DNA of 64,000 nt, taken from Paenibacillus xylanexedens (GTDB taxonomy: Bacteria; Bacillota; Bacilli; Paenibacillales; Paenibacillaceae). Position 1 is the stretch's first letter. Every line of letters begins with the position of its first letter. This document shows positions 29,661 to 38,087 of the stretch, one piece after another. Where the stretch lies: assembly GCF_007676705.1 (NCBI RefSeq), contig NZ_VEBF01000002.1, positions 186,001 through 250,000 of the forward strand, in the 5' to 3' direction. The position numbers and the translations under genes were made by a program. The notes under the pieces are model-generated. The model saw only the letters and a list, made by a program, of their open reading frames with translations. It did no database searches and was not told where the DNA came from.

Positions 29661-29747
29661 AACTCTCGGGGGAAGTTACTCCAGACTTTCGGCTGTTAAC
29701 CAAAGGCAGTAGAAAGTATGGAATTTCCGTCCGAGAGTTTACTTTTC
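29661..29747 (+). terminator. Long imperfect hairpin, possible terminator or structured element
   Basis: AACTCTCGG (29661-29669) and CCGAGAGTT (29731-29739) form a perfect base stem. Inside, GGAA/TTCC, TCCA/TGGA, ACTTTC/GAAAGT and CTG/CAG pair in register, giving one 79-nt rod with bulges, then TTACTTTT. It can end the L7/L12-like gene, but it is much longer than a normal terminator. Confidence 0.55.
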
Positions 29748-29764
29748 AAACGACATATGCTACT

Positions 29765-29790
29765 CTTATTTCCATATTACTAGAAATAAG
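29765..29790. promoter_or_regulatory. ArsR-type operator 1
   Basis: CTTATTTC and GAAATAAG, a perfect 8-bp inverted repeat with a 10-nt spacer, 26 nt before the ArsR start. The same ATTTC-N10-GAAAT design recurs at 30114 and 30273, pointing to autoregulation. Confidence 0.75.
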
Positions 29791-29816
29791 AAATAAAGAC
29801 GAAAGGACAGATCATC

Positions 29817-30101
29817 ATGCAATCAAACTCGAATGAGATTGAACAAGTCGTCAAAATTCATAAAGCACTGGGCGAGCAAACACGCTACAAAATCATTCAG
29901 ATTCTATCGGGCGAAAGCAACCTGTGTCCTGCCGATCTGGAGAGCCGCCTTGTTACGGTTGCCCTATCGACTCTGTCTCATCACCTGAAACAGCTGTCCG
30001 ATTGCGGCCTGCTCACATCGCAGAAGAAGGGTACGTATATCTACTACAGCCTAAACACGGAGACCGCACAAAAGTTTGTTCCCTATCTGCTAAATAAATA
30101 A
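29817..30101 (+). CDS. ArsR family repressor
   Basis: 94 residues, a compact winged-helix protein: HKALGEQTRYKIIQIL, recognition helix VALSTLSHHLKQLSDCGLL and the wing SQKKGTYIYYSL. The metal-box ELCVCDL of ArsR/SmtB is absent (only NLCPADL), so it probably senses something other than a thiol-bound metal. ATG is preceded by GAAAGGAC. An operator-like palindrome lies upstream and two more lie between this gene and the MFS transporter gene, so it should repress both itself and the pump. Confidence 0.88.
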   Translation: MQSNSNEIEQVVKIHKALGEQTRYKIIQILSGESNLCPADLESRLVTVALSTLSHHLKQLSDCGLLTSQKKGTYIYYSLNTETAQKFVPYLLNK

Positions 30102-30113
30102 AAAATTTGAGTT

Positions 30114-30137
30114 ATATTTCTATATAATTAGAAATAT
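30114..30137. promoter_or_regulatory. ArsR-type operator 2
   Basis: ATATTTC-N10-GAAATAT, a perfect 7-bp inverted repeat with the same spacer length as operator 1, 13 nt after the ArsR stop codon. Confidence 0.7.
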
Positions 30138-30272
30138 TGAAACAGCACTCAACATTTATTGATAGAACTAGTTCACGTAAGTTTACGCTTAAACCAATAT
30201 TCATTATCGGTTGTAACATCACTGTTTGCAGATTGGTTGCATTCACAGTATGCATGTCTTGTTCTCTTGTCT

Positions 30273-30296
30273 TTATTTCTATATTTCTAAAAATAT
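30273..30296. promoter_or_regulatory. ArsR-type operator 3
   Basis: TTATTTC-N10-AAAATAT, one change from a perfect arm and the same spacing. It lies 33 nt before the MFS gene start, in the expected promoter position. Confidence 0.6.
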
Positions 30297-30328
30297 AATA
30301 ATTATAATCAGAAAGAGGTTATGTTTCT

Positions 30329-31525
30329 ATGTCTTCTACGCTCAAAATCTATGTTCTTGCCTTGGTCAGCTTCCTTGTAGGAACGTCCGAATATGTCATT
30401 GCCGGCATTTTGGATCGCATTGCAGATACCATGAATATCTCTTTAATCGCTGCCGGACAGCTCATTACGATTTTTTCACTCGTATATGCGCTCGGTACAC
30501 CTGTTATTATTGCGCTGACATCACGCTGGGATCGACGCAAGTTGTTGCTATACTTCCTCGGTCTATTCGTTGTAGCTAATGTTCTTGCCTATCTGTTGCC
30601 AGGTTATGGTTTGTTCGTCGCAGCACGTGTCTTGATGGCTTTAGGCGCGGGCGTTGTTGTTGTCACGGCATTAACGGTCGCTTCCCAAATAGCGGCTGAG
30701 GGCAAACAAGCTAGTGCAATCGCCACAGTAATCACTGGATTTACGGCTTCTTTGATCGTTGGCGTTCCGCTCGGAAGGCTTGTGGCTGCATCTTGGGATT
30801 GGAAGCTTGTTTTTGCCGGCATAGCCGTTCTTGGCGTTCTCGCCATGCTGGTGATCGCGGCCGCCATTCCGCCTTCCAAAGCAGAAGCACCTGTTCCATT
30901 GAAGAAACAACTGTCTTTGCTCAAACAGCCACGAATTGTACTGGCACTGCTGGTGACATTTTTCTGGTTAGGTGGGTATTCCATTGCCTACACATATATT
31001 TCACCTTACCTTGTATCCGTTTCAGGAATGAGCGAAGCACTACTCAGTTCAGCTTTACTCGCATTTGGCATAGCAAGTCTGATCGGTTCGAAAGTTGGAG
31101 GATTCAGTGCTGACAGATTGGGTGTCAAACGAACGCTAATCACAGGCATGACATTGCATATCGTGAGTCTGGTCCTGTTGAATATAACGGCAAGCTCTCA
31201 TCTTGCAATCTTCCTTGTTCTGATTTTGTGGTCTTTTGCCGCGTGGTCCTCAGGTCCAACTCAGCAATATAATCTGGTCACCATGGCTCCGGAATCCTCT
31301 GGCATTATGCTAAGCCTGAACAGTTCGGTGATGCAACTGGCGATGGCTGCCGGAGCAGGTATTGGCGGAATCGCGGTCAGCAGCGTTTCATTGTCGTCCA
31401 TTACCTGGATTGGAGCTGTCGGTGTCGCTGTTGCCATCATCATCGTTATAAGCTCGTATCGTTCAGCATCTGCGAAAAGTACACAAACCGATACATCGCT
31501 AACGCTGCCTGATATGAGTTCGTAG
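30329..31525 (+). CDS. MFS efflux transporter (DHA1 family)
   Basis: 398 residues with twelve predicted helices. The first cytoplasmic loop has SRWDRRKLL and the motif-C region ITGFTASLIVGVPLGRLVA typical of drug:proton antiporters. It resembles the AraJ/PbuE-type subgroup, so drugs, sugars or purines are all possible cargo. The start has AAGAGG 10 nt upstream. The ArsR gene upstream and the operator at 30273-30296 suggest that the pump is induced by its substrate. A strong bidirectional terminator follows. Confidence 0.88.
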   Translation: MSSTLKIYVLALVSFLVGTSEYVIAGILDRIADTMNISLIAAGQLITIFSLVYALGTPVIIALTSRWDRRKLLLYFLGLFVVANVLAYLLPGYGLFVAARVLMALGAGVVVVTALTVASQIAAEGKQASAIATVITGFTASLIVGVPLGRLVAASWDWKLVFAGIAVLGVLAMLVIAAAIPPSKAEAPVPLKKQLSLLKQPRIVLALLVTFFWLGGYSIAYTYISPYLVSVSGMSEALLSSALLAFGIASLIGSKVGGFSADRLGVKRTLITGMTLHIVSLVLLNITASSHLAIFLVLILWSFAAWSSGPTQQYNLVTMAPESSGIMLSLNSSVMQLAMAAGAGIGGIAVSSVSLSSITWIGAVGVAVAIIIVISSYRSASAKSTQTDTSLTLPDMSS

Positions 31526-31539
31526 TACAAAAAAACCAA

Positions 31540-31577
31540 AAAGAGAGGTCACTGTACGTATACAGTGACCTCTCTTT
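31540..31577. terminator. Bidirectional terminator between convergent genes
   Basis: A perfect 17-bp stem around CGTA (arms 31540-31556 and 31561-31577) with A-rich left and T-rich right flanks, between the MFS gene (plus) and the SDR gene (minus). Confidence 0.88.
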
Positions 31578-31618
31578 AAACATTTTAACAGCTATTCTAT
31601 TGCCGATAAGCTGAACTC

Positions 31619-32374
31619 TTATTGGGCTGTAACTGCGCCATCGATCGGATATACTGCACCATTAATATATGGCGCTTCATCTCCCAGAAGGAAGGAAACG
31701 AGGTTCGCGATCTCTTCGGGTCTGCCCAAACGTCCAGATGGAATGCTGTCAACGGTTGCCTTGAACACTTCAGGGTTGTCTTTACCGAACTGAACGACCA
31801 TCGGTGTCTCAATTGTACCTGGCGCAATCGCATTTACACGAATGTTGTCCTTGCCATATTCAATTGCAGCTGTACGCGTCAAACCGACCACGCCATGTTT
31901 GGTTGCTGCGTAAGGTGCAACCGCCGGTACACCAACAATACCAGCAGTGGAAGCTGTGTTCAGAATGGAACCTCCGCCGGTTTTGAGCATTTCCGTAATC
32001 ACGTACTTCAACCCGTAAAACACACTTCTCAGGTTGATATCAATAATCTGGTCAAACTGCTCAATCGTATGTTCGATCAACTTGATCCCAGGACCCGCAA
32101 TGCCTGCATTATTAAAGAACATGTCGATTCGTCCAAACTCTTCGACTGCTTTTTTCACGTAATTCTCAACTTCAGGTGCTTTACTCACATCTGCTTGTAC
32201 AAAAATTGCTTTACTTCCCAGCTTCTCAATCTTCTTAACCGTTTCAAGACCTGTCTCTTCGACAAGATCCACGACAACAATAGATGCGCCCTTTTCAGCC
32301 AATTTCAATGCCGCTGCTTGGCCTAATCCACTTCCTGCTCCAGTAATAATAGCTACTTTTCCTGCGTGACTCAT
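31619..32374 (-). CDS. SDR family NAD-dependent dehydrogenase
   Basis: 251 residues from ATG 32374, 6 nt after GGAGGAG. Classical SDR: cofactor loop TGAGSGLG (11-18), Asp36 at the end of strand 2 (prefers NAD(H)), NNAG (88-91), Ser142, and Tyr155-Lys159 in YAATKHG. It resembles glucose dehydrogenase, 3-oxoacyl reductase and other general-purpose SDRs; the substrate is not predictable. It stands alone, convergent with the MFS gene. Confidence 0.9.
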   Translation of the reverse strand: MSHAGKVAIITGAGSGLGQAAALKLAEKGASIVVVDLVEETGLETVKKIEKLGSKAIFVQADVSKAPEVENYVKKAVEEFGRIDMFFNNAGIAGPGIKLIEHTIEQFDQIIDINLRSVFYGLKYVITEMLKTGGGSILNTASTAGIVGVPAVAPYAATKHGVVGLTRTAAIEYGKDNIRVNAIAPGTIETPMVVQFGKDNPEVFKATVDSIPSGRLGRPEEIANLVSFLLGDEAPYINGAVYPIDGAVTAQ

Positions 32375-32683
32375 GTTGATCTCCTCCATGTGTGTGTGTC
32401 ATCTTGTGATTGGATCGATGAATACGATATGAAACGTTCGTACATGTAACAATACAATATGTAGGTCAATAATGTCATAAAACCTTCCTGACTTTACCTA
32501 TTCTAATAGACTTTCGATATAAAAACAAATCATATAATATGGATTCATACTATATCATTTGTCACACATTCAGCATTATATTGAATGAGCATGCACCATG
32601 ATGTCGTGTTGCATGCTCATCTCTTTAAACATATAACGCTATAGGATCGATATTCTCAACCTCTTCAAGAAGCATATAATCGC
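32375..32683. other. AT-rich intergenic region
   Basis: No gene seen in 309 bases. It holds the SDR promoter and, at 32585-32620, an 11-bp perfect stem (ATGAGCATGCA with TGCATGCTCAT, 14-nt loop). That stem lies 64 nt past the pyruvate oxidase stop and may be its terminator, though no T tract follows on the minus strand. Confidence 0.5.
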
Positions 32684-34411
32684 CTATCGTAGCAAGTTGG
32701 TTTTAGCTAATTCAATCAGCTCATCCCCACGTCCGTTAAGCACGGCTTTCATCATCCATAGGGTGAATCCTTCCGCCTGTTTGATATCAATCTTCGGAGG
32801 TAAGGACAATTCCTGACGGTTCACCACCACGTCGATCAGCACAGGACCCTCATGCTGAAGCGCGCGTTGCACAGCCCCTTCCAATTCAGCGGGATCTTCA
32901 ACCCGAATCCCCTCCATGCCCATGGCTTGAGCAACCATCGCAAAGTTGGGATTTACAAGCTCTGTTCCCGATTCCAGGAATCCGGCAGCTTTCATCTCCA
33001 GCTCAACAAAACCGAGTGCTCCATTATTAAATACCACAACTTTGATCGGCAGATTATGCTGTTTCAGTGTCAACAGATCACCCATCAACATCGTAATACC
33101 ACCATCACCCGACAAAGAGATGACTTGTCTGCCCGGATCAGCGACCTGAGCGCCAATTGCCTGTGGCAAAGCGTTTGCCATCGTACCATGACTGAATGAA
33201 CCGAGCAGCCTGCGATTACGAGACATCTCGATATAACGGGCCGCCCATACTGTCGGAGTACCGACATCACAGGTGAAGATGGCATTTTCGGCTGCGGCAT
33301 CACTAATGATCTTGGTTAAGTACTGTGGATGAATAGGCTTTTTACCTGGTTTCCCAACCGCAAGCTCTTCCAGATCTTTGCGTACTTTCACATAACGATC
33401 CACACTTTTACGCAGATGTTTGTCACTGTGTTCTTCTGTCAGATAAGGAAGCAAAGTTTCAATGGTCGCTTTCACATCCCCACATACGCCGTAATCCAGC
33501 TTCGTGCGCCGACCCAGATGGGAAGATTGAATGTCGACCTGAAGCACAGTCGCATCTTCAGGATAGAATTGACGATATGGGAAATCCGTTCCCAGCATCA
33601 AGAGTACATCACAGTCCATCATGGCATGATAACCGGATGAATACCCAATTAGACCCGTAAGACCCACGGAATAGGGGTTGTCATACTCCAAATATTCCTT
33701 GCCTCGTAGCGCAATAACCATCGGGGATTTCAAACGATCACAGAGCTGCATAAGGGGTTCCCGAGCGCCCGCGCAGCCTGCACCACACAACAACGTGATT
33801 TTTTTACCTTGATTCAGATATTCGGCCAGTTTCATCAGTTCCGGTTCAGAAGGATGTACCACTGGATGGGTCGCATGATACACATGCTCAGGTACAGGCA
33901 GATCCGCCGCTTCCAATCCAGCTACATCTCCCGGCAATACAACAACAGACACGCCAGAACGAGCAACTGCTGTCTGAATAGCCATCGTCAGGGAACGCGG
34001 CATCTGTTTGGCTGTCGTAATGACTTCACAATAATCACTGCATTCCTGGAACAGATACTCCGGATGGGTCGCCTGAAAATATTCACTACCAATCTCGTCA
34101 CTTGGGATATGTGCGGCAATGGCGAGTACAGGAACACGATTGCGGTGACAGTCATACAGACCGTTAATCAGATGCATATTACCCGGTCCACTACTTCCTG
34201 CGCAGACAGCGATACTTCCACTGACCTCAGCGTCTGCCCCAGCAGCAAATGCTGCCACTTCTTCATGTCGTACATGAATCCATTCAATCTTGCCCGAACG
34301 ACGGATCGAGTCGAGTACCGCATTCAAAGAATCTCCAACAATGCCATATATGCGTTTGATGCCAGCGTTCAACAAGGCTTCAACCAGAAGGTCTGCAACT
34401 GTTTTTTTCAT
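32684..34411 (-). CDS. poxB: Pyruvate oxidase, thiamine-diphosphate dependent
   Basis: 575 residues, the length of PoxB/YdaP. Catalytic Glu50 in RHEEVAAF activates thiamine diphosphate; GSSGPGNMHLINGLYD and SGDGGITMLMG with the downstream Asn form the cofactor and Mg sites. It should decarboxylate pyruvate to acetate and CO2, passing electrons to the membrane quinone pool or to oxygen. The Gram-positive relatives (YdaP) are stress-induced. Start ATG lies 11 nt after AAGGAG. Single-gene unit. Confidence 0.9.
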   Translation of the reverse strand: MKKTVADLLVEALLNAGIKRIYGIVGDSLNAVLDSIRRSGKIEWIHVRHEEVAAFAAGADAEVSGSIAVCAGSSGPGNMHLINGLYDCHRNRVPVLAIAAHIPSDEIGSEYFQATHPEYLFQECSDYCEVITTAKQMPRSLTMAIQTAVARSGVSVVVLPGDVAGLEAADLPVPEHVYHATHPVVHPSEPELMKLAEYLNQGKKITLLCGAGCAGAREPLMQLCDRLKSPMVIALRGKEYLEYDNPYSVGLTGLIGYSSGYHAMMDCDVLLMLGTDFPYRQFYPEDATVLQVDIQSSHLGRRTKLDYGVCGDVKATIETLLPYLTEEHSDKHLRKSVDRYVKVRKDLEELAVGKPGKKPIHPQYLTKIISDAAAENAIFTCDVGTPTVWAARYIEMSRNRRLLGSFSHGTMANALPQAIGAQVADPGRQVISLSGDGGITMLMGDLLTLKQHNLPIKVVVFNNGALGFVELEMKAAGFLESGTELVNPNFAMVAQAMGMEGIRVEDPAELEGAVQRALQHEGPVLIDVVVNRQELSLPPKIDIKQAEGFTLWMMKAVLNGRGDELIELAKTNLLR

Positions 34412-34584
34412 GAGGGATGGGTCTCCTTTAATTGCTCATTTTGATTATGTTTCCACTCTGTTAATATACCTATTCTTATACCCCAATCTTCTAAAAACCG
34501 AACCAAATCATATGTATTTCTAGATATATGAAACGAAAAACCTGCCCCTTAAATCATTATTTCAGTGTTAACAAAATGCCAAAA

Positions 34585-34612
34585 AATCCGCTTGTCGAAT
34601 GACAAACGGATT
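34585..34612 (-). terminator. Terminator of the SDR gene at 34667
   Basis: AATCCG/CGGATT plus TTGTC/GACAA with one mismatch and a GAAT loop. On the minus strand it runs into TTTTTTGGC. Confidence 0.75.
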
Positions 34613-34666
34613 ACGGTTAAATTATATTGATTCGTATTTATATGCATTCGCGAATCCAAAGGGTAA

Positions 34667-35428
34667 CTAGATGGCAGGCATCACATTGCCGCCACTTACC
34701 GGGATATAGGCACCCGTGATAAATGAGGACAGGTCCGACGCGAGAAAAGCCACCGCATTGGCGATTTCCTGATCTTCACCCCTGCGCTTCAGCGGCACGG
34801 TACGCGTATATGCCTCATCATGTCCGGGCTCACTGGAGCGATCACGTTCACTAATCGTCCATCCAGGGGCAACCTGATTTACGGTAATCTGATACTCGCC
34901 AACTTCCTTGGCCAGCACGCGATATATGCCATCCATTCCACGCTTACCAGCGGTGTAGGCTGACTGATGAGCGAAATTTTGCATCGCACATTCTGTATTG
35001 ATGCCAATGAAGCGACCGGCTTTGACCGATTGCATATGCGGAATGAAAGCTTTGGCAAGATACACACTCTGCATGACACAAGATTCGAACTGGCTCAAAT
35101 AATCTTCAGGAGATTGCTCCAACACCGTGGTCCATTCATACTGAATGACTGCATTGGCAACAACAATATCCACTCCGCCCAGAACAGCCTGGATCTCATC
35201 ACGCATCCGGAATGCCGTGTCTTGCTTCGTAATGTCTCCCTGTACAATGACAGCCTGACGCCCCAATGCCTCAATCTCACCTTGAAGCTCCCGTGCTTTC
35301 GTATCATTATTGATGTAATGTAGGGCCAGATTGGCGCCACAGGCTGCCAACGTGCGGGCGATCACTCTCCCCAGTTGTCCGGTTGCGCCTGTAACAAGAG
35401 CCGTTTTTCCTGTGAGATCCAATTGCAT
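34667..35428 (-). CDS. SDR family oxidoreductase with altered active site
   Basis: 253 residues, start with AAGGAGG. Rossmann loop TGATGQLG (13-20) and Tyr158-Lys162 (SAYTAGKRG) are present. Two hallmarks differ: NNAG is replaced by ANAV near 91-94, and the position of the catalytic Ser, 13 residues before Tyr158, is Thr145 in GINTEC. The C-terminus IPVSGGNVMPAI is of the usual SDR type. It may be a catalytically modified reductase or use a different substrate. A LacI-type palindrome 32 nt upstream suggests sugar control. Confidence 0.85.
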   Translation of the reverse strand: MQLDLTGKTALVTGATGQLGRVIARTLAACGANLALHYINNDTKARELQGEIEALGRQAVIVQGDITKQDTAFRMRDEIQAVLGGVDIVVANAVIQYEWTTVLEQSPEDYLSQFESCVMQSVYLAKAFIPHMQSVKAGRFIGINTECAMQNFAHQSAYTAGKRGMDGIYRVLAKEVGEYQITVNQVAPGWTISERDRSSEPGHDEAYTRTVPLKRRGEDQEIANAVAFLASDLSSFITGAYIPVSGGNVMPAI

Positions 35429-35459
35429 AACAACGAAAGCCTCCTTAAATTCATTTTGT

Positions 35460-35473
35460 CGAAAACGATTTCG
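35460..35473. promoter_or_regulatory. LacI-type palindrome
   Basis: CGAAAACGATTTCG has 5-bp arms around a central pair of CG steps, the layout of LacI/CcpA-family operators, though its ends do not fit the catabolite (cre) consensus. It lies 32 nt before the SDR start. Confidence 0.45.
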
Positions 35474-35583
35474 TGAAGTGTTATAATTTTCATCAAATCA
35501 ACTTCATTCAGAGAGATATACAGTATTGTTAAATGCTGTATATTGTATATGGCAGTTCAGCTTTATTTCAATATGTGTGGGGA

Positions 35584-35892
35584 TTATTGATGATTATGTT
35601 GAATGAGATCAATTTCCTGGAAGCGACTAACTTCCTTTTCCCAACGCTCTTCTACATATTGACGGTGAACCGGGTGGTTGTTGTATGCATCGTACGCAGC
35701 CTGATCCGCAAAGACCATGGAGAAGCTGTAGTCAAACTCATTCTTCTCACTTACCTGTCTCAGAACCTGAAACTGCTCTACCCCAGGAATGACTGCAAGT
35801 ACATCTGAACTTTCCTTCAAAAAGGCTTCCGCCTCCGGTGTATCTTTACCTGCGTATAGTGTAAACGTTACCATATGTGTGATGCTGCTCAT
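35584..35892 (-). CDS. Dabb (stress-responsive A/B barrel) protein
   Basis: 102 residues from ATG 35892, 8 nt after a strong GGAGGAGG site. The ferredoxin-like dimeric barrel is recognisable from ITHMVTFTLYAG at the start, VIPGVEQFQVLRQVS in the middle and the invariant HPVHRQYVEE motif (AYNNHPVHRQ) near 80. Dabb proteins are small cytosolic dimers of mostly unknown role, some stress-induced or acting on small polyketides. It stands downstream of the SDR region with no obvious operon partner. Confidence 0.85.
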   Translation of the reverse strand: MSSITHMVTFTLYAGKDTPEAEAFLKESSDVLAVIPGVEQFQVLRQVSEKNEFDYSFSMVFADQAAYDAYNNHPVHRQYVEERWEKEVSRFQEIDLIQHNHQ

Positions 35893-36056
35893 CTCTATTT
35901 CCTCCTCCAATATGTTCTAACTCTGTTTTCTAGTGTACATCCGATTGTGTTGTAAGCGCAATAATTGGTTGAATTAATTTTTAATGAAAATGGATATTTC
36001 TGGTTACAAATAACGATTTGAAGTATCACTCACAAGGTTTCCCCCTAGTTATGTAC

Positions 36057-36094
36057 ACAAAAAAACCTCAGGACGAATCCCGAGGTTTTTTTGT
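36057..36094 (-). terminator. Terminator of the L31 gene
   Basis: ACAAAAAAACCTC and GAGGTTTTTTTGT pair around a 12-nt loop, with A and T tracts on both sides, 15 nt past the stop at 36109. Confidence 0.85.
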
Positions 36095-36108
36095 AATGTA
36101 TGGACAAA

Positions 36109-36360
36109 CTATTTGTTGATGTTGTATTTACGGTTAAATTTATCAACACGGCCACCGATATCCACGTTTCTTTGTTTACCAGTGAAGAACGGGTGGGATG
36201 CGGAGCTAGTGTCCACACGGATTACTGGGTAAGAGTTACCGTCTTCCCATTCCATAGTTTCGTTAGAGAACTTCGTGGAAGAACTCAGGAATTTGAAATC
36301 AGCACTTGCATCGTAAAAAATTACGAGTTGTGTCTTTGGATGGATGTCAACTTTTGGCAT
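36109..36360 (-). CDS. rpmE2: 50S ribosomal protein L31 type B
   Basis: 83 residues beginning [19 protein letters not shown] and containing HPFFTGKQ and [10 protein letters not shown]. The CxxC pairs of zinc-binding L31 are absent, so this is the zinc-free form. In B. subtilis the equivalent (YtiA) replaces the zinc form under zinc limitation. The upstream region to 36504 shows no Zur-type palindrome, unlike the L33 gene at 53721. Start ATG follows AAAGGAG. Single-gene unit with a strong terminator. Confidence 0.95.
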   Translation of the reverse strand: MPKVDIHPKTQLVIFYDASADFKFLSSSTKFSNETMEWEDGNSYPVIRVDTSSASHPFFTGKQRNVDIGGRVDKFNRKYNINK

Positions 36361-36504
36361 AATCTATTTACACTCCTTTAATATGGGTACTTCTTTAGAA
36401 TCAAACTAAATTTTATTATACTCTTTTTTTGTACAAAGTACCAGCAGGATTTGAGGAATAGCTAAAAAAATTATGATTTCTATGATTTTGCACCTCATCA
36501 GGTG

Positions 36505-36771
36505 TTACGCCGTCCCTTTCTCCAGTACATTCAGCATGTACTCCAAAGCCTCCAGTTCATCCCTGCCTCTTGTCTGCAATCTGACAACACTACCATATCG
36601 AATGGGGAGTAACGCCATCCCTAGCAGGCTTTTGACATCTACTCGATGCTCATGCTCAGACTCCATATACGACAAGATAATATCCGAGGTAAAACGTGAT
36701 GCTTGAGAAGATACCGACATCAGATCATCCCGATGAAAATCAGCGTGAATCATAAATTCATGTACTCTCAC
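36505..36771 (-). CDS. HPr-like phosphocarrier domain protein
   Basis: 88 residues, GTG start after AGGAACTGAAGG. The fold signature SRFTSDIILSY, VDVKSLLGMALLPI and GRDELEALEYM matches HPr/Crh throughout. At the active centre the order is ADFHRDDL: the histidine (His13) equals HPr His15, but the following Ala-Arg-Pro is lost. The regulatory Ser (Ser48, KSLLGM) is kept. It may therefore be a regulatory paralogue phosphorylated on Ser by HPr kinase, like Crh, rather than an efficient phosphotransferase. No PTS gene is adjacent. Confidence 0.8.
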   Translation of the reverse strand: MRVHEFMIHADFHRDDLMSVSSQASRFTSDIILSYMESEHEHRVDVKSLLGMALLPIRYGSVVRLQTRGRDELEALEYMLNVLEKGTA

Positions 36772-36892
36772 AACCTTCAGTTCCTTTCGCTAAGTACGTA
36801 TTCACCTATATGGTGTGTATCATTTTATATATTAAAATCATCATGAATTATACCATGTTTTGGGAGCTTGTCTATTCCTTTATTTTGCAAAA

Positions 36893-36927
36893 AAACAAAA
36901 AAAGAGTCCTGAAGTTCAGGACTCTTT
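36893..36927 (-). terminator. Terminator of the dehydrogenase gene
   Basis: AAAGAGTCCTGAA and TTCAGGACTCTTT, a 13-bp perfect stem with almost no spacer. On the minus strand a run of T follows. It starts 11 nt past the stop at 36938. Confidence 0.85.
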
Positions 36928-36937
36928 CAGTACGAGC

Positions 36938-38005
36938 TTATATCCCGTTCGGATATACCATAACCTTCAGGCTGCCGCTCTTATTGTGTAATGCACGTTC
37001 CATCGCCTGCTGTGTCTCTTCCAGTGAATAACGATCTGTAATCAGAGACATCACGTCATGTTGGCCAGAGCTCAGGAATTCAATCCCTGCAGGATACGTG
37101 TTGGCATATCGGAATATCCCATAGATATCAACTTCATTGTCTGCGATAAATGGAACATTCAGTGCAATTTCGTCCTGTGCAGGCAGGCCCACAATAGCAA
37201 GTTTGCCTCCACGTCGAAGTGAATACAGAGCCGTTTGCAACGCCTTCGGATTCCCGGCAGTTTCCCATGCGGTATCCACACCGACACCACGGGTTAACTC
37301 ACGAATCACGGCCAGTGCATCTTCATTACGCACGTTAATGGTATGCGTGGCACCCATACGGCGAGCCGCTTCCAACCGCACTTCCTCCAGATCCGTAACA
37401 ATGATCTTCTCTACGCCAAATGATTTTGCAGCCGCAACAGCCATCAGTCCAACGGGCCCCATCCCCATAATCGCAAGCGTTGTACCCGGAGCCAGCTTGC
37501 TCCGGCGAGCCGCGTGAATCCCAACGGAGAATGGCTCGTTCATAGCCGCTTCCTCATAGGACAGATGGTCGGGAATCGGGAATACCATATCTTCGCGCAT
37601 CGTCATGTATTGTACAAATGCCCCGTCCACCGGAGGGGTCGCCAGAAACTGTACATCCGGACACAGGTTATAGCGACCTTCCTTGCATGCTGTGCAACGT
37701 CCACAGGTGACCCCAGGCTCAATGGCAACCCGATCTCCTATTTTCAGACGGGATACTTTCTCGCCAACTGCAGCAATCATACCCGCACACTCGTGTCCCA
37801 GGATGATCGGTTTCTCCACCACGAACCTGCCGATGCGCCCATGTTCAAAATAATGCACATCCGATCCGCACACGCCTACGGCCATCACCTGAATAAGAAC
37901 CTCATCCGCAGCCGGTTGGGGAACAGGTTGTTCCTCAATAATGATGTGTCCTGGCTCTGTCATGACAGCCGCCTTCATGGTCTTGGGCAGTTGATGTTGT
38001 CCCAT
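36938..38005 (-). CDS. Zinc-dependent polyol/alcohol dehydrogenase (sorbitol DH-like)
   Basis: 355 residues from ATG 38005, 8 nt after GAGGAGGAG. Medium-chain dehydrogenase: catalytic zinc ligands Cys46 and His71-Glu72 (ILGHECAG), structural zinc Cys101, 104, 107 and 115, and the Rossmann strand IMGMGPVGLMAV. It resembles sorbitol/xylitol/threonine dehydrogenases. It is encoded 82 nt downstream of the GH52-GH67 pair on the same strand, so it may belong to pentose or uronate use, possibly reading xylitol or a related polyol. Substrate uncertain. Confidence 0.88.
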   Translation of the reverse strand: MGQHQLPKTMKAAVMTEPGHIIIEEQPVPQPAADEVLIQVMAVGVCGSDVHYFEHGRIGRFVVEKPIILGHECAGMIAAVGEKVSRLKIGDRVAIEPGVTCGRCTACKEGRYNLCPDVQFLATPPVDGAFVQYMTMREDMVFPIPDHLSYEEAAMNEPFSVGIHAARRSKLAPGTTLAIMGMGPVGLMAVAAAKSFGVEKIIVTDLEEVRLEAARRMGATHTINVRNEDALAVIRELTRGVGVDTAWETAGNPKALQTALYSLRRGGKLAIVGLPAQDEIALNVPFIADNEVDIYGIFRYANTYPAGIEFLSSGQHDVMSLITDRYSLEETQQAMERALHNKSGSLKVMVYPNGI

Positions 38006-38087
38006 ACGCATTCTCCTCCTCAGGTATGTCCATGCTGTCTATTTTACATCAAAGAAAACAAGGTATGTTCTTTATTCACATCACCAA

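Noticed and set aside
31622..32326. A 234-codon plus-strand frame opposite the SDR gene.
   Set aside because: Cys/Asn-rich shadow of a gene with full SDR motifs.
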